A DNA stretch of 64,000 nucleotides from NCBI GenBank assembly GCA_937923405.1, contig CALDUY010000020.1:258777-322776 (forward strand). The letters run 5' to 3'. The notes beneath the pieces were generated by a model, which worked only from the letters and a program-made list of their open reading frames with translations, did not search any database and was not told where the DNA came from. The position numbers and the translations under genes are program-made. Positions 35,861-48,146 of this stretch are shown piece by piece. The first letter of the stretch is position 1; each line of letters opens with the position of its first letter. The stretch is from an uncultured Gemmataceae bacterium (GTDB taxonomy: Bacteria > Planctomycetota > Planctomycetia > Gemmatales > Gemmataceae).

Positions 35861-37465
35861 ATGGCGAATCGACGATCCACGAACAAGAGGGCTGAGCGAC
35901 ACTCGGAGCCGGTTTTACTCCCTGCCTTCCCAGCGGAGGTACTAGCCGACGAAGACCCGCGTTCTCGGCTTGCCAATTTTTCTGACGGTGACCACGACTA
36001 CACGTCGTTGGCGGCCCACGAGGATGATCTGCCCTTGTTGGTCGACGAACTGCCTTCTGGGGAGGACGCCGAAGGCAGCGAGGAGGATCCGCACGCTCCA
36101 GATGATGCTCTGGGCCTGTACCTCCGTCAAATGGGCGCCATTCCGTTGCTGACCCGGCCGCAAGAATTGGCCCTGGCCGTGCAGTTGGAGACGCAGCGTT
36201 GGCGTTATCGCCATGCCGCCATGTCTTGTTGGCGCACGTTGCAGCGTATCCTGGAAACGTTCGAGCGTGTCCAACGAGGACAGTTGGCCCTTGATCCGAC
36301 CATCGACGTGGTCAACACCCTTGGCTTGACCCGCGAAAACATCCTCAAGCGGATGCCCTATCATCTGCCGACGCTGCGACATCTACTGAGTTCTGCCGAC
36401 GAAACCTTCCGTGAGCTGCTCAAAGCGACCAGCAATACAGCCCGTGCCCGGCTGAAACGAGAACTCTGGCGCAAGTTGCACAAGGCTCGCTCCTTGGCCG
36501 AGGAACTCTCGCCGCGCATCGATCTGCTCGACATCTGGACCGACGAGATCCGCTTGATCTCTCGACAGATGACCGAGCTGGCCGCTATCGGCGAATCAGG
36601 TGGAAACTCGGCGGAAGCTCGCGATCGTCGCGCCAAAGCTCTCAAGCAGTTCCGCGAACTTCTCCTCGAAGTTCGTATGCAGCCGAACGATCTGGCTCAG
36701 TTCGTCACGATTCTGGAAACGCGACGTCGACAGTATCAGAAGGCTCGCCGCGAACTCGCCGAGGGGAATCTGCGTCTCGTCGTTTCCATCGCCAAGCGTT
36801 ACCGGTCGCGCGGACTGCCGTTCTCCGACCTTATCCAGGAGGGCAACCGCGGCCTGATGCGGGCGGTCGACAAATACGAGCACCGGCTGAACTTCAAGTT
36901 CGGCACCTACGCCACTTGGTGGATTCGGCAGGGGATCACCCGCGCGCTGGCCGATCATGCCCGCACCATCCGGGTTCCCTGCCATCAGGTCGGCACTTTG
37001 GCCCGAGTCGAGCGGGTCCGTGGCGAACTATCGATCCAGCAGGGTCGCGAACCCACCGTCGAAGAGATCGCCGCTGTCTTGGGGGTGACCCCCGAGGAGA
37101 CACAGTCGCTGCGTGTTGTCGCCCGTCATCCGGTAAGTTTGCACGAGCCACTGGGCGGCGATGGCGAACGCGCCTTGGAGGATTTCCTGGATGATCCCGA
37201 CGCCACCAACCCCGGCAAAGCCGTTGATCAACACTTGCTCCGCGAACGCATCGCCGAGGTCCTACGCTCTCTAACGCCCCGCGAACGCGAGGTGATCGAA
37301 CTGCGTTTCGGCCTACGCGATGGGCAGCCACGTACTCTGGAAGAAGTGGCCCGCGCTTACGGCATCACTCGCGAACGCATCCGTCAGATCGAAGCTCGCG
37401 GGCTGCTCAAGTTGCGTCAGCCGCTGCGCAGTCAGCGTCTCGCCGAATTTGCCGAATCCGAGTAA
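35861..37465 (+). CDS. RNA polymerase sigma-70 family factor (RpoD-like)
   Basis: A 534-residue primary-type sigma factor. An acidic N-terminus leads to region 1.2 ([18 protein letters not shown]). A roughly 170-residue non-conserved insert follows, then region 2 ([37 protein letters not shown], and the -10 reading helix [15 protein letters not shown]), region 3, and region 4 ([15 protein letters not shown] and the helix-turn-helix [19 protein letters not shown]). It should recognise standard -35/-10 promoters. I prefer the ATG at 35861 (AGGA upstream); an in-frame ATG at 35639 has a poorly placed GGAG. Planctomycetes carry several such factors, so this may be an alternative one. Confidence 0.88.
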   Translation: MANRRSTNKRAERHSEPVLLPAFPAEVLADEDPRSRLANFSDGDHDYTSLAAHEDDLPLLVDELPSGEDAEGSEEDPHAPDDALGLYLRQMGAIPLLTRPQELALAVQLETQRWRYRHAAMSCWRTLQRILETFERVQRGQLALDPTIDVVNTLGLTRENILKRMPYHLPTLRHLLSSADETFRELLKATSNTARARLKRELWRKLHKARSLAEELSPRIDLLDIWTDEIRLISRQMTELAAIGESGGNSAEARDRRAKALKQFRELLLEVRMQPNDLAQFVTILETRRRQYQKARRELAEGNLRLVVSIAKRYRSRGLPFSDLIQEGNRGLMRAVDKYEHRLNFKFGTYATWWIRQGITRALADHARTIRVPCHQVGTLARVERVRGELSIQQGREPTVEEIAAVLGVTPEETQSLRVVARHPVSLHEPLGGDGERALEDFLDDPDATNPGKAVDQHLLRERIAEVLRSLTPREREVIELRFGLRDGQPRTLEEVARAYGITRERIRQIEARGLLKLRQPLRSQRLAEFAESE

Positions 37466-37538
37466 ATCGGAAGGGAGTGAAAGGATTCTTGAGTTCTGAT
37501 GGTTCTCCATCCTTCCAACTCCCTTCTGAGGTATCTTG

Positions 37539-38714
37539 ATGATTCGCTTTTACTGCGAGTGCGGCAAACTGTTGCAGGCGCGGGAGGGCGATATTGGCCG
37601 AAAGGCCAAGTGTCCAGCCTGCGCCAGGTTGATGATCGTCCCCGCCGAACCACGAGTGCCTCGCGAACGACGGCGTAACCGCTCTGAAGAAGACGAGTAC
37701 GAGTACGACGACGAGTTCGACGATCGTGAATCGCTCGAGGCCACTTTCGACGCTCCGCCACGGCGAAGCCCCCTGGCGACGGCGGCTATGATATTCGGCC
37801 TCTTGGCTCTGCTACTGCCGCTGTTTATTGTCGTTTTGTTAGACCGCGAAAACAGTCCGCTCACCTTTTGGATCAGCTTGGTCACCGCTGCTGTACTGCC
37901 CGCACTAATCGGTCTAGCTTTGGGAGTGATCGCCTTCTGGCACATCGGGCAGTATCCCGACGAACTGCATGGCCGTGGCACCGCGCTGACGGGCATTCTC
38001 GCCGGCTGTCTGAGCCTGTTGCTTTTGGGACCATTAGCTCTAGTACTCACTCAGTGGCACTCGGCTCAGACCCCAACGCGGCTGGAACAGGCCAAGTCCG
38101 CCGATCAAGCCAACCTCAAAAAGATCGCCCTGGCTCTGCTCGATTTCAGCGATCGTCATGGTCGCCTACCTCAGGCTGCGGCCTTCCGCACCCCAGACGG
38201 CGAGCCTGGCCTAAGCTGGCGCGTCGCCATCCTGCCCTATCTCCGGCTTGACGATCTGTACAAACAATTCCGTCTCGATGAACCGTGGAACAGTCCCCAC
38301 AATCGCAAACTGTTGACCGCGATTCCAGACGTTTATCGCATGCCTAACCAACCGATCGACGAGCGTGGCACCACCTACTATCAGGTGTTTGTCGGCAAGA
38401 ACACGATGTTCGAGCCGCCGGATCCCCCCGGAGATGGCTCACCCCGTTTAGGCTTACGCTTGGTTGATGCCACCGATGGTTCGTCGAACACGCTTTTGGT
38501 TACCACCGCTCGCATGGGCGTTCCCTGGACCCAGCCTGTTGATCTGGAGTTTCATCCGATTCGTCCGTTGCCGCCTCTCAGCGATCGTCATCCAGACGGA
38601 TTTAATGCGTGCTTTGCTGATGGCAATGTTCACTGGCTGCCGAGGGACATTATGGAGCAAACCCTTCGAGGCTACATCACCCGCAACGGCAATGAGCCAG
38701 TACCGCCCCCCTGA
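37539..38714 (+). CDS. DUF1559-domain membrane protein with N-terminal zinc ribbon
   Basis: A 391-residue protein. The N-terminus has two Cys pairs (CECG at residues 6-9 and CPAC about 20 residues later), a zinc-ribbon pattern, followed by an Arg/Glu-rich linker, then two or three membrane helices (about 85-185). A DUF1559-like domain comes last (about 190-380: LLDFSDRHGRLPQAA, DGSSNTLLVTTARMG, and the closing HPDGFNACFADGNVHWL). The prepilin leader usual for DUF1559 is missing, so it stays in the membrane, with the ribbon probably cytoplasmic. The ATG at 37539 has GAGG upstream. It follows the sigma factor by 73 bp in the same direction and may be co-transcribed. Confidence 0.8.
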   Translation: MIRFYCECGKLLQAREGDIGRKAKCPACARLMIVPAEPRVPRERRRNRSEEDEYEYDDEFDDRESLEATFDAPPRRSPLATAAMIFGLLALLLPLFIVVLLDRENSPLTFWISLVTAAVLPALIGLALGVIAFWHIGQYPDELHGRGTALTGILAGCLSLLLLGPLALVLTQWHSAQTPTRLEQAKSADQANLKKIALALLDFSDRHGRLPQAAAFRTPDGEPGLSWRVAILPYLRLDDLYKQFRLDEPWNSPHNRKLLTAIPDVYRMPNQPIDERGTTYYQVFVGKNTMFEPPDPPGDGSPRLGLRLVDATDGSSNTLLVTTARMGVPWTQPVDLEFHPIRPLPPLSDRHPDGFNACFADGNVHWLPRDIMEQTLRGYITRNGNEPVPPP

Positions 38715-38740
38715 AACTGTTAAGGCTAGCGGAGCAACTA

Positions 38741-38788
38741 CAAAACCTCAGTAGCCGACGAGAACGCAAGGGGCTTCGCCGGCTACTG
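38741..38788 (-). terminator. Terminator at the end of the rpoBC operon
   Basis: A 9-bp stem CAGTAGCCG / CGGCTACTG (38749-38757 with 38780-38788). On the minus strand it is followed by AGGTTTTG. It lies 24 bp after the rpoC stop. Confidence 0.75.
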
Positions 38789-38812
38789 GGTAACGCTTTG
38801 GCGATGGCCGGC

Positions 38813-41800
38813 TTAATCGACCTGAGCCGACTCTACGCTATCCTCCAGCAATTCGTCAGACGCTTCCTGAGCGTACTTGGGAACCGGAGCATTGAGCTTC
38901 ACTTCGCTGTTTTGGTGGGAGTGGAAGCCCGTGCCCGCTGGGATCAAATGGCCCAAAATGACGTTCTCCTTGAGACCGACCAGATAATCGACTTTGCCGG
39001 CCAACGCGGCCTCGGTCAGCACCTTGGTCGTCTCCTGGAACGACGCAGCGCTGATAAACGAATCCGACTGCACGGCGGCCTTGGTGATCCCCAGCAACTG
39101 CACGGTCGCCGTAGCCGGGTCGGGTTTCTTGTGCGTGGGGAGCTGCTTACCTTCTGCTTCCAGCCGGGCCCGCTCTTCTTCAAAGGCCTCCTTGGTGACG
39201 ACCTTGCCCGCCTCAAACTTGCTATCGCCGGGATCCTTGATCTTGACGCACTCCTTGAGTCGATCATTGACCGCCTGGAAGGCAAACTTATCGATGACGC
39301 TACCGGGCAGCAGTCCCGTATCGCCGCCGCTCTTGACCATCACCTTGCGCAACATCTGGGCCACGATGATTTCGATGTGCTTGTCATCGATCTCGACGCG
39401 CTGGCTGCGATAGACGGCCTGGACTTCTTGGACCAGGTAGTTTTGCACAGCGTCCAATCCGGAGATTTTGAGAATCTCGCTGGGAACCAACGGACCGAAC
39501 ACCAAGCGATCGCCCTTCTTGACGCGGTCACCGTTCTGGACCCGAACGTGCTTGCCGGTCGGCACGATGTGTTCGACCTCGCGACCGGTCTTCTTGCCTT
39601 GTTCGTCGATCTCCTCGATGAAGATCTGCCGTTTGCCGCGCTTTCGCTCGCCGAACCGCACGATGCCATCGACCTCGGCCATCTTGGCGGGATCAGCAGG
39701 TGTGCGTGCTTCAAAGATTTCGGTGACCCGAGGCAGACCACCGGTGATGTCTTGCGATCCCGAGGCCTCCCGAGGCAGCTTGGCCAACAGTCCTCCGGCG
39801 GAAACTCGCATGCCTTCCCGCACTTCCAGAAATGCTCGTTCGGGTAAGTAAAAGCTGGCGATCACCTTGCCCTGATCGTCCTCGATCTCGACACGCGGGT
39901 GCAAGTCGCCCTTGTGTTCCATGATCACCCAGCGTTCCGCTCCCGTGGAAGCATCCCGTTCTTTGCGAAGGGTCTGATTCTCGACAACTTCCATCAAGCG
40001 TACCTTCCCCGACTTGTCGGTGAGAATCGGCGTGATGTGCGGATCCCACTTGGCCAGCACGGTCATGGGATTGACCTGTTCGCCATTCTGGACCAGCAGT
40101 TCGGCACCGTTGGGGATCATGAACGTCTCAATGACGCGATCCTTGTTCATAATCATGATTTCGCCCGAACCGGACGAAAGAGCGATGCGCTGGCCCTTGT
40201 CGTTGATTACATCAACGATGCGATCATACTTAACGATACCGGCCTTTTTACACTTGGCTTCGCTTTCCTGAATGTCGGTACGTCCCACCCCACCGATGTG
40301 GAAGGTACGCATGGTGAGCTGAGTGCCCGGTTCGCCGATCGACTGGGCTGCGATAATGCCAACCGCCATGCCTTCTTCGACTAAGGCCCCGGTCGAGAGA
40401 TCCATGCCATAGCACAGCCGACAGACTCCCAACGACGCCATGCAGGTCATCGGACTACGCACCACGATCTTGTCAATGCCCATCGCCTCCAGCTTGCGGG
40501 CTTTATCGACCGTGATCATCTCGTTTTCACGAACGACCACTTCATCCGTTCCCGGAATAGGAATGGTGTTGCGGCTAACCCGCCCACGAATCGATTCGGA
40601 GAGCGGCCGATCGATTTCATCGCCCTTGTAGATGGTCGCCTTGGTTACTCCGAGCGTGGTTCCGCAGTCGTGCATGGTGACGACGACGTTTTGTGCCACG
40701 TCGGCCAGCTTGCGCGTCAGGTAGCCGGAGTCTGCTGTTTTCAGCGCCGTGTCAGCCAGACCTTTTCGCGCACCGTGCGTCGAAGAGAAATATTCGAGAA
40801 CCGTCAGCCCCTCGCGGAAGTTCGACTTGATCGGCGTCTCAATGATTTCGCTACGACGACCCGGCTTGGCCATCAACCCACGCATGCCGCACAGCTGGCG
40901 GATCTGCTCAACGCCGCCTCGCGCACCGGAGTAAGCCATCAGATAGATCGGATTCAGGTAAGGCTTGCCTTCGCGACGATCGTTTTTCAGATCGTCCATC
41001 ATCGCTTTGGTGATCTCATCGCGGGCATGGGTCCACAGATCGATCACCTTGTTGTAACGCTCCAACTCAGTGATGTTCCCTTCGTCGTACTGGCGTTGGT
41101 AGCGATCGACTTCCTTGAGAGTCGCCTTCAACACTGCTTCTTTGTTGGCCGGCGTTTTCAGATCGTCGGCAGCGAAAGACAGCCCCGAGCGAGTCGATTC
41201 CTTGAACCCGAGATCCTTCATGCGATCGAGCAGTTCGATTGTCTCGCGACGTCCCAGTAACAGGTAACAGTCCGAGATAACGCGCGACAACTGCTTGCTA
41301 GTCATGGCGACATCATAAAACGCCATTTTCGGATGCAGAATATCGTTGAAAAGGACTCGACCAATGGTGGTGGTGACTAGGCCCGACGGTTTGCGTGGTA
41401 CTTCTTCAACCTTAATCCCCTTATCGGTGCGAATCTCGGAGATGACCCGCTTCTCGATCGGGAGGCGAACCTGAATGCGGGCATGCATGCCGAGCTTACG
41501 CTGCGCGTGCGCAGCGTGAACCTCGCGGATCGACGAAAAGATCATCCCCTCTCCGTCTTCGCACGGTTCATCGAGAGTAAAACGAACCGGCTTCAGCGTC
41601 GGGGCTGGTTCGTACCGCTCGACGTTGGTCGCCCCGCCACGATCCTGACCGCGTGCTGCCGTCAAGTAGTAGCAGCCCATGACAATGTCTTGCGACGGAC
41701 TGATAATCGGTTGGCCGTTGGCTGGACTGAAGATGTTGTTGGTTGACATCATCAGAACGTGCGCTTCCACCTGCGCCTCGATCGACAAGGGCAAGTGAAC

Positions 41801-43252
41801 CGCCATCTGGTCGCCATCGAAGTCCGCATTGAAGCCTTTGCAGACCAACGGGTGAATGCGGATGGCGTTCCCTTCGATCAGGGTTGGCTCGAAGGCCTGA
41901 ATGCCCATTCGATGCAACGTCGGGGCACGATTCAGCAGTACGGGATGGTTCTTGATGACCTCTTCAAGAATGTCCCAGACCTGCTCATCCTTGCGTTCGA
42001 GCATCTTCTTGGCCGACTTGATGGTATCCGCGTGGCCCAACTCCTTGAGTCGTCGAATGATGAACGGCTGATACAACTCCAAGGCGATCTTTTTAGGCAA
42101 CCCGCACTGGTGCAGTTTCAGTTCGGGCCCGACGATGATCACCGAACGGGCCGAGTAATCCACTCGCTTGCCCAACAGGTTCTCGCGGAAACGGCCCTGC
42201 TTCCCCTTGATCATGTCCGTCAACGACTTCAGCGGACGGTTCGACGACCCCAGCACAGGACGCTTGCAGCGGTTGTTGTCGAACAGAGCATCGACTGACT
42301 GCTGTAACATCCGCTTCTCGTTGCGGATGATGACCTCGGGAGCATTAAGGTCGACCAGCTTTTTGAGCCGGTTATTGCGGTTGATAATGCGACGATAAAG
42401 ATCGTTTAAGTCGCTGGTAGCGAAGTTGCCGCTGTCGAGTAACACCAGAGGACGGAGGTCCGGCGGGATGACCGGAATGCACTCCAGGATCATCCATTCG
42501 GGCTTGTTCTGTGGCCCGCCTAGTCCGCTGTCGCGAAGAGCCTCCACTACCTTAAGCCGTTTGACCAACTCGCGCAGCTTCTGCTTGGAGGACTTTTTGC
42601 CATCGCGATTTTCCTTTTCCAGTTCGTCTTCGAGTTTTTGCCGCAACTCCTTGGCGAGCTTGACGAGATCCAGCCCCTCAAGCAACTTCTTAATGGCCTC
42701 GGCCCCCATCTCGGCCTCGAAGCTGTCCCCGAACGTCTCGCGAGCTTTGCGATACTCCTCCTCGGTCAGGAGGGTGCCTCGCTTAATCTTGGCATTCTCT
42801 CCCTGATCCTTGGGCGGATCAATGACGACGTAGTCCTGGAAATAGATGATCTTTTCTAGACTGGTCGTCTTCATGTCCAACAAGGTGCCCAGGCGACTGG
42901 GCATGGCCTTGAAGAACCAGATGTGAACGACCGGGGCCGCCAGTTCGATGTGCCCCATGCGTTTGCGACGGACGCGGCTATGCGTGACCTTGACGCCGCA
43001 ACGGTCACAGACCATGCCCTTGTACTTCATGCCGCGATACTTGCCGCAAGCACACTCCCAGTCTTTCTCCGGACCGAAGATTCGTTCGCAGAACAGGCCA
43101 TCCTTTTCCGGACGATAAGTCCGGTAATTGATCGTTTCGGGCTTTTTGACCTCGCCAAAAGACCAGGCGCGAATGTCCGCAGGGCTGGCCAAGCTGATGC
43201 GTACCGCGCCATAGTCATTGATGCGGTCGTAGTTGATCTCGCCGTTGCTCAT
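38813..43252 (-). CDS. rpoC: DNA-directed RNA polymerase subunit beta'
   Basis: A 1479-residue largest polymerase subunit, holding the catalytic magnesium in [14 protein letters not shown] (about residues 480-493). The N-terminal zinc-binding segment is present ([13 protein letters not shown], then CDRCGV, from about residue 70). Clamp and rudder regions are recognisable, including [20 protein letters not shown] and [16 protein letters not shown]. The bridge-helix/trigger-loop area carries [20 protein letters not shown]. Slightly longer than E. coli RpoC (1407). GGAGG lies a few nt before the ATG. Last gene of the long translation/transcription operon, 109 bp after rpoB. Confidence 0.98.
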   Translation of the reverse strand: MSNGEINYDRINDYGAVRISLASPADIRAWSFGEVKKPETINYRTYRPEKDGLFCERIFGPEKDWECACGKYRGMKYKGMVCDRCGVKVTHSRVRRKRMGHIELAAPVVHIWFFKAMPSRLGTLLDMKTTSLEKIIYFQDYVVIDPPKDQGENAKIKRGTLLTEEEYRKARETFGDSFEAEMGAEAIKKLLEGLDLVKLAKELRQKLEDELEKENRDGKKSSKQKLRELVKRLKVVEALRDSGLGGPQNKPEWMILECIPVIPPDLRPLVLLDSGNFATSDLNDLYRRIINRNNRLKKLVDLNAPEVIIRNEKRMLQQSVDALFDNNRCKRPVLGSSNRPLKSLTDMIKGKQGRFRENLLGKRVDYSARSVIIVGPELKLHQCGLPKKIALELYQPFIIRRLKELGHADTIKSAKKMLERKDEQVWDILEEVIKNHPVLLNRAPTLHRMGIQAFEPTLIEGNAIRIHPLVCKGFNADFDGDQMAVHLPLSIEAQVEAHVLMMSTNNIFSPANGQPIISPSQDIVMGCYYLTAARGQDRGGATNVERYEPAPTLKPVRFTLDEPCEDGEGMIFSSIREVHAAHAQRKLGMHARIQVRLPIEKRVISEIRTDKGIKVEEVPRKPSGLVTTTIGRVLFNDILHPKMAFYDVAMTSKQLSRVISDCYLLLGRRETIELLDRMKDLGFKESTRSGLSFAADDLKTPANKEAVLKATLKEVDRYQRQYDEGNITELERYNKVIDLWTHARDEITKAMMDDLKNDRREGKPYLNPIYLMAYSGARGGVEQIRQLCGMRGLMAKPGRRSEIIETPIKSNFREGLTVLEYFSSTHGARKGLADTALKTADSGYLTRKLADVAQNVVVTMHDCGTTLGVTKATIYKGDEIDRPLSESIRGRVSRNTIPIPGTDEVVVRENEMITVDKARKLEAMGIDKIVVRSPMTCMASLGVCRLCYGMDLSTGALVEEGMAVGIIAAQSIGEPGTQLTMRTFHIGGVGRTDIQESEAKCKKAGIVKYDRIVDVINDKGQRIALSSGSGEIMIMNKDRVIETFMIPNGAELLVQNGEQVNPMTVLAKWDPHITPILTDKSGKVRLMEVVENQTLRKERDASTGAERWVIMEHKGDLHPRVEIEDDQGKVIASFYLPERAFLEVREGMRVSAGGLLAKLPREASGSQDITGGLPRVTEIFEARTPADPAKMAEVDGIVRFGERKRGKRQIFIEEIDEQGKKTGREVEHIVPTGKHVRVQNGDRVKKGDRLVFGPLVPSEILKISGLDAVQNYLVQEVQAVYRSQRVEIDDKHIEIIVAQMLRKVMVKSGGDTGLLPGSVIDKFAFQAVNDRLKECVKIKDPGDSKFEAGKVVTKEAFEEERARLEAEGKQLPTHKKPDPATATVQLLGITKAAVQSDSFISAASFQETTKVLTEAALAGKVDYLVGLKENVILGHLIPAGTGFHSHQNSEVKLNAPVPKYAQEASDELLEDSVESAQVD

Positions 43253-43265
43253 AAACCGCCTCCGT

Positions 43266-43357
43266 CGAATGCAGATATTAAGAACGCAGAATGGTCAGAT
43301 AGCAGAGACAAGCAGCGTATGCGGCTCGATCATTCTGCAGTCTGCAGTCTGCATTCG
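43266..43357 (-). other. Nested stem-loop in the rpoB-rpoC spacer
   Basis: An outer perfect 10-bp arm pair (CGAATGCAGA, 43266-43275, with 43348-43357) and an inner perfect 8-bp pair (GCAGAATG, 43286-43293, with 43331-43338). No T tract; likely an RNA-processing or stability element. Confidence 0.5.
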
Positions 43358-43361
43358 TGGT

Positions 43362-46300
43362 TTAGACTCTCTTCTTCTCAAGCTGGATGTTCAGGCCTAG
43401 CCCACGGATTTCATTACACAACACGTCGAAGCTCGCGGGCGTGCCGGCTTCCAGCGTGTTCTCGCCTTTGACCATGGATTCGTAGATTTTGGTGCGTCCC
43501 TCGACATCATCCGACTTGACGGTGAGCAACTCCTGAAGGATGTAAGCTGCTCCATACGCCTCCAGCGCCCAGACTTCCATCTCGCCAAACCGCTGTCCGC
43601 CGAAGCGTGCCTTGCCACCCAGTGGCTGCTGAGTGATGAGGCTGTACGGTCCCGTGGCACGAGCATGAACCTTGTCGTCCACCAGGTGATGCAGTTTGAG
43701 CATGTAGATGTAGCCGACCGTCACCGGTTGCTCGAAGCGTTCGCCCGTACGACCGTCGTACAAGATCGCCTTGCCTGATTCGGGCAGACCTGCTTCCTTC
43801 AGCGCGGCGCGGATCTCCTGCTCATTGGCTCCATCGAACACGGGCGTGATCGCCTTGAAGCCCAACTTCGCCGCTGCCCAGCCCAAGTGCGTCTCCAGAA
43901 TCTGCCCCACGTTCATGCGTGACGGCACGCCCAGCGGATTAAGCAGAATGTCGACCGGAGTACCGTCGGCCATATACGGCATGTCCTCGACCGGCAGAAT
44001 CTTGGAAATGACCCCTTTGTTGCCGTGTCGACCGGCCATCTTGTCGCCGACCGAAATAACTCGCTTGGTGGCGATGTAGACCTTGACCATCTGCTGCACG
44101 CCAGACGGCAACTCATCACCCCGCTTCAGCGCGTTCATGCGACGTTCTTTTTCGTCCTTGAGAAACTCCAGTCGTTCCGAATGCCGGGCCCAGACTTCCT
44201 TGGCTTTGGCCAGCTTGTCCGGTGAGAGAATGTTGAGTTTCTCCAGGCGGAACAGTTCCACCTGTTCTAGAATTGCTCGGTCGTCTTTGTCCTGGCCAAG
44301 GATCTTGTTGGTATTGTCCTTGACCACTTTGACTTCTAGCACTCCGGCCAATTCCGCGATCATCGCGCGGAACTGATCGGCGATCGCTTTGGTGGTTTTG
44401 GCTTCAGTTTCTTTAGTCTCCTTGTCGAAGGCTTTCTTCTCTTCTTCGGACATGCCGGCCCGGCGGCTAAACCGTTGCGTGTCGATGACCACGCCTTCCA
44501 CGCCGGAGGGGACTTCGAGGCTATCATTCTTGACGTCCTCGCCAGCCCGACCGAAGATGGCGTGCAACAGTTTCTCTTCTGGCGTCAGTTCGCTCTTGGA
44601 CTTCGGCGAAACCTTGCCAACCAGAATATCGCCGGGCTGTACGAAGGTTCCAATCTGGACAATGCCAAACTCATCGAGGTTCGCCAACGCCTTGGGCGAA
44701 ACATTGGGAATGTCGCGAGTGAATTCCTCTTTGCCCAGCTTGGTCTCACGAATTTCGATCTCGAAGTCTTCGATGTGGATCGACGTATAGGTGTCGTTCT
44801 CCACGAGACGCTCAGAAATGATGATCGCGTCCTCGAAGTTGTACCCTTCCCAGGACATGAAGGCGACGAGGATGTTGCGGCCCAGAGCCAATTCCCCGTT
44901 ACGGGTAGCGGCCCCGTCGGCGATAATCTGCCCTGCCTTGACCTTTTGTCCGATCTTGACGATCGGCTTCTGGTTCTGGCAGGTGTGCTCGTTCAGCCCG
45001 ACAAATTTTCGCAGCACATACTCTTGCTCGTCGATGCGAATCCGAGTGGAATCGACGTAGGTTACGGTGCCTGCTTTTTCCGCGCGGACCACCATGCCCG
45101 AGTTCTGTGCGACCGCTTTTTCTAGGCCTGTGGCGACCAACGGGGGTTCCGTAACCAGCAGCGGCACCGCCTGCCGTTGCATGTTAGATCCCATCAGCGC
45201 TCGGTTGGCATCATCGTGTTCGAGAAAGGGGATCAGCCCTGCCGAGACGCCGACCATTTGTTTGGGGCTGACGTCCATGTAGCTGATCTGATCGGAGGGG
45301 ACCAACTCAAAGTCACCGCCGAAACGAGCTATCACGCGATCTCCCGTCAGCGCCCCGCCATCGAGTTTGACGTCCGCTGGAGCTAAGTGCAGTTGGGCTT
45401 CCTCATCCGCGCGAAGATGCTCGATTTTGTTGGTCAGTTTGCGACCCGAGATTTTCTTGTACGGGGTAACCAGGAAGCCGTAATCGTCCACGGTGGCGTA
45501 GATCGACAGATGCGAGATCAGACCGATATTGGTGCCTTCTGGGGTCTCAATTGGGCAAATACGTCCATAGTGCGAAATATGCACGTCGCGAACGTCGAAG
45601 CCGGCTCGCTTGCGGTTGAGGCCACCCGGTCCTAGTGCCGACAGTCGCCGTTCGTGTGTCAGCTGAGACAACGGGTTGGTCTGGTCCACCACCTGCGACA
45701 GTTCGCCACGACCGAAGAAGTACTCGATCGCCGCCGAGATGCTCTTGGGATTAATCAGAGAGCGCGGCGTCATCTCCTGCTGATCGCGAATCGACATGCG
45801 CTCCTGCACGGTGCGACGAAGCTTGAGGAATCCCTTGCGCAACTCGTCGGAGGCCAACTCATCGATGGTACGAACACGCCGATTGCCTAGGTGATCGATG
45901 TCGTCGATCGTTCCTTCGCCAGCTCGCAATTTGAGGATATAACGGATCGCATTCAGGTAATCGAGCGGCCTGAGTGTCATTTCCTCTTCGGAAATGTCCT
46001 GCTCGAACTTTCGATTAATCCGGAAGCGCCCAACCTTCCCCAAGCGGTAGCGATTGGGATCCTGGAATTTCTCCTCGAACAGTTGCTTGGCCTTCTCCAA
46101 TTGCGGCGGATTGCCTGGTCGCAATCGCTGGTAGATTCTCAGTAACGCTTCTTCATGCGTGTTGGTCGGATCCTCTTCCAGCGATTTGAGAATGATGTCG
46201 TCCTTAATTTTGCCCAAAACGGTAACTTCTCTGACGGAACTGGCAATAATCTTGTCAATTCGCTCGTCGGTGAACTCTTCGCCCGACTCCAGATAAACCT

Positions 46301-47054
46301 CGCCAGTCATCGGGTCGATGACATCGCCGGCGGCCTTGCGTCCCTTGATGCTGTCGCGAGCATTGCCGTCAATGGAAATGATCTCGGTCGGGTAGAAGGC
46401 GCGGAGAATATCTGCATCGTCGGAGTATTCCGGCGACATAGCGCGGAGCAGTGTCATCGAACTGAATTTGCCCGATTGATCGATGCGAACCCCTAGCGTC
46501 TCTTTCTTGGTAACGTTGATCTCGATCCAACTGCCGCGCTCGGGGATAATGCGACAGGAATGATGCTTCTTGTCGCCTTCGGTCTCGACGACGAAATCCA
46601 CCCCAGGGCTACGATGCAGCTGGCTGACGACGACTCGTTCGGCACCGTTGATGATGAACTCGCCACCGCCAATCATGATCGGCATGTCGCCTAGGTAGAC
46701 TTCTTCCTCGACCGGTTCGGGCTGCTTGTTCAAGCGTAGCCAGACGCGGAATGGTCTTCCGTAGGTCAACCGTAACTGGCGGCACTCATCCGGGCCGAAG
46801 CGGGGTTTGCCCAGTTCGTACTTGATGAAGTCCAATGAGATCGTGCCATCATAGCTTTTGATGGGGAAGATCTCGTTCAGCACGCCCTGAAGGCCGATCG
46901 GTTGTCGTTCAGCAGGCGGAACTTCCAGTTGAAGGAAGCGCTTGTACGACGCGATCTGAATCTCAGTCAGCGGGGGAATCTCGGCAGTGTCGTCATTGGT
47001 GCCAAAGTTCCGCACGGTGGTTGGTTGAATCGTCCGATTAGCGGGGACGGGCAT
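43362..47054 (-). CDS. rpoB: DNA-directed RNA polymerase subunit beta
   Basis: A 1230-residue beta subunit. The rifampicin-pocket cluster reads [18 protein letters not shown] followed by LSALGPGG; residues equivalent to E. coli D516, H526 and S531 are conserved, while N518 is Thr. Other signatures are [25 protein letters not shown] [11 protein letters not shown], and the C-terminal [18 protein letters not shown], ending [14 protein letters not shown]. The ATG at 47054 has GGGAGGAG 8 nt upstream; the frame is open to 47135. It is preceded by a long 595-bp spacer after rplL. Confidence 0.98.
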   Translation of the reverse strand: MPVPANRTIQPTTVRNFGTNDDTAEIPPLTEIQIASYKRFLQLEVPPAERQPIGLQGVLNEIFPIKSYDGTISLDFIKYELGKPRFGPDECRQLRLTYGRPFRVWLRLNKQPEPVEEEVYLGDMPIMIGGGEFIINGAERVVVSQLHRSPGVDFVVETEGDKKHHSCRIIPERGSWIEINVTKKETLGVRIDQSGKFSSMTLLRAMSPEYSDDADILRAFYPTEIISIDGNARDSIKGRKAAGDVIDPMTGEVYLESGEEFTDERIDKIIASSVREVTVLGKIKDDIILKSLEEDPTNTHEEALLRIYQRLRPGNPPQLEKAKQLFEEKFQDPNRYRLGKVGRFRINRKFEQDISEEEMTLRPLDYLNAIRYILKLRAGEGTIDDIDHLGNRRVRTIDELASDELRKGFLKLRRTVQERMSIRDQQEMTPRSLINPKSISAAIEYFFGRGELSQVVDQTNPLSQLTHERRLSALGPGGLNRKRAGFDVRDVHISHYGRICPIETPEGTNIGLISHLSIYATVDDYGFLVTPYKKISGRKLTNKIEHLRADEEAQLHLAPADVKLDGGALTGDRVIARFGGDFELVPSDQISYMDVSPKQMVGVSAGLIPFLEHDDANRALMGSNMQRQAVPLLVTEPPLVATGLEKAVAQNSGMVVRAEKAGTVTYVDSTRIRIDEQEYVLRKFVGLNEHTCQNQKPIVKIGQKVKAGQIIADGAATRNGELALGRNILVAFMSWEGYNFEDAIIISERLVENDTYTSIHIEDFEIEIRETKLGKEEFTRDIPNVSPKALANLDEFGIVQIGTFVQPGDILVGKVSPKSKSELTPEEKLLHAIFGRAGEDVKNDSLEVPSGVEGVVIDTQRFSRRAGMSEEEKKAFDKETKETEAKTTKAIADQFRAMIAELAGVLEVKVVKDNTNKILGQDKDDRAILEQVELFRLEKLNILSPDKLAKAKEVWARHSERLEFLKDEKERRMNALKRGDELPSGVQQMVKVYIATKRVISVGDKMAGRHGNKGVISKILPVEDMPYMADGTPVDILLNPLGVPSRMNVGQILETHLGWAAAKLGFKAITPVFDGANEQEIRAALKEAGLPESGKAILYDGRTGERFEQPVTVGYIYMLKLHHLVDDKVHARATGPYSLITQQPLGGKARFGGQRFGEMEVWALEAYGAAYILQELLTVKSDDVEGRTKIYESMVKGENTLEAGTPASFDVLCNEIRGLGLNIQLEKKRV

Positions 47055-47649
47055 GTAGTTGCTCCTCCCAGGATGATGGCTCAACGAGACGAACAAACTC
47101 CTGACGAAACAAGAGCGGCCCAACGCCACTGGCACTCACGAGCCAGTTCTAGCGTGGCCCTCGTCGGGAGTAGTCTCGCGGGTAATTTAGGTGAGTATCG
47201 TTCGAGTCTTGAGGATCGATCGACATGAGAGCGGCCCTCCTGGTAATCTCTCTCACGACGATGGTTCTTGTTCCGGGATCGACGTCCCAACCCAAGCTTG
47301 CCGACAGCCGAAACTGGCTCGGCGCGCAAAGATAGCCGGATCCAAGATCCGGCCAAAACACTGGTCCTTCCAGTGTGTGAATGGGAAGTCTGTACTCTGG
47401 CACGCTGCACTTCCAACGTAGCTGCAACGGAATGCCCAACGGCTCATCGAGAGAGCGTCCGTTACTGTCTCGCGACCGTTGCCGCGCCTCCACTCCGTTT
47501 TTACGAGGAACGAACCTCGTTATTATGAACACCAAGGCACGGAATATGCAAGACAAATTTTTACTTTTGTTGCCAGTTCTTCTATCAAGGAGATCTAAAC
47601 TCCAACAAGTCTCAGGAGAGTCCCCGAGACCTGTTTGGAGTTCCTGCGA
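47055..47649. other. 595-bp rplL-rpoB spacer
   Basis: No convincing gene was seen; ORFs on both strands here lack family features and ribosome sites. The upstream end carries an attenuator-like hairpin. A short spacer holding a partial terminator is known at this point in E. coli, but this one is longer and may also carry an internal promoter or RNA-processing sites. Confidence 0.55.
47598..47642 (-). terminator. Attenuator-like hairpin after rplL
   Basis: Imperfect ~16-bp arms (minus-strand AACTCCAAACAGGTCTC with GAGACTTGTTGGAGTT) and a 12-nt loop, 8 bp after the rplL stop. The T tract is poor (GTTTAG), so partial termination is likely. Confidence 0.6.
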
Positions 47650-48060
47650 CTACTTGATCTCGACCTTGGCCCCGGCTTCTTCGAGCTTCTTCTTCAAGGC
47701 CTCGGCATCGTCCTTGGACACCTTCTCCTTGATCGGCTTGGGAGCACTCTCGACCAGGGTCTTGCCTTCGGCCAGACCGCACCCGGTGATTTCTCGCACC
47801 ACTTTGATGACGCCAATCTTCTTGGTGGCGTCGGTCAAGCCGGCCAGGATGACGTCGAACTCGGTCTTGGCCGCTGGCGCTTCCGCTGCCGCCGCTCCAC
47901 CGCCTGCCGCCGCTGGGCCAGCTGCCATGACGACGCCGCCCGCCGCCGGTTCGATCTTGTACTTCTCCTTGAGGTACTCCTTCAGCAGGACCGCCTCGGT
48001 GATTTTCAGATTGGCAATCTTGTCGCCCAACTCGGCGATCGTTGCAGGGACATCAGACAT
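47650..48060 (-). CDS. rplL: 50S ribosomal protein L7/L12
   Basis: A 136-residue stalk protein that recruits translation GTPases. The N-terminal dimerisation helices ([20 protein letters not shown]) are followed by a long Ala/Gly-rich hinge (about residues 45-65) and the C-terminal factor-binding domain ([20 protein letters not shown], EAKxLVES-like [14 protein letters not shown], and [16 protein letters not shown]). It is slightly longer than E. coli L12 because of the hinge. It follows rplJ by 86 bp. Confidence 0.97.
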   Translation of the reverse strand: MSDVPATIAELGDKIANLKITEAVLLKEYLKEKYKIEPAAGGVVMAAGPAAAGGGAAAAEAPAAKTEFDVILAGLTDATKKIGVIKVVREITGCGLAEGKTLVESAPKPIKEKVSKDDAEALKKKLEEAGAKVEIK

Positions 48061-48146
48061 CGTAAAGGTTCCTTTCGGTCAGGTTAGTTTGCTGCCTGAA
48101 GCAACAGCAGCGCGGTGCGTAATAGTTTGATTAAGGAGCGTCTCGG

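Noticed and set aside
47149..47556. Minus-strand open frame in the rplL-rpoB spacer
   Set aside because: Several overlapping frames of similar length exist here, none with a good ribosome site or recognisable sequence.
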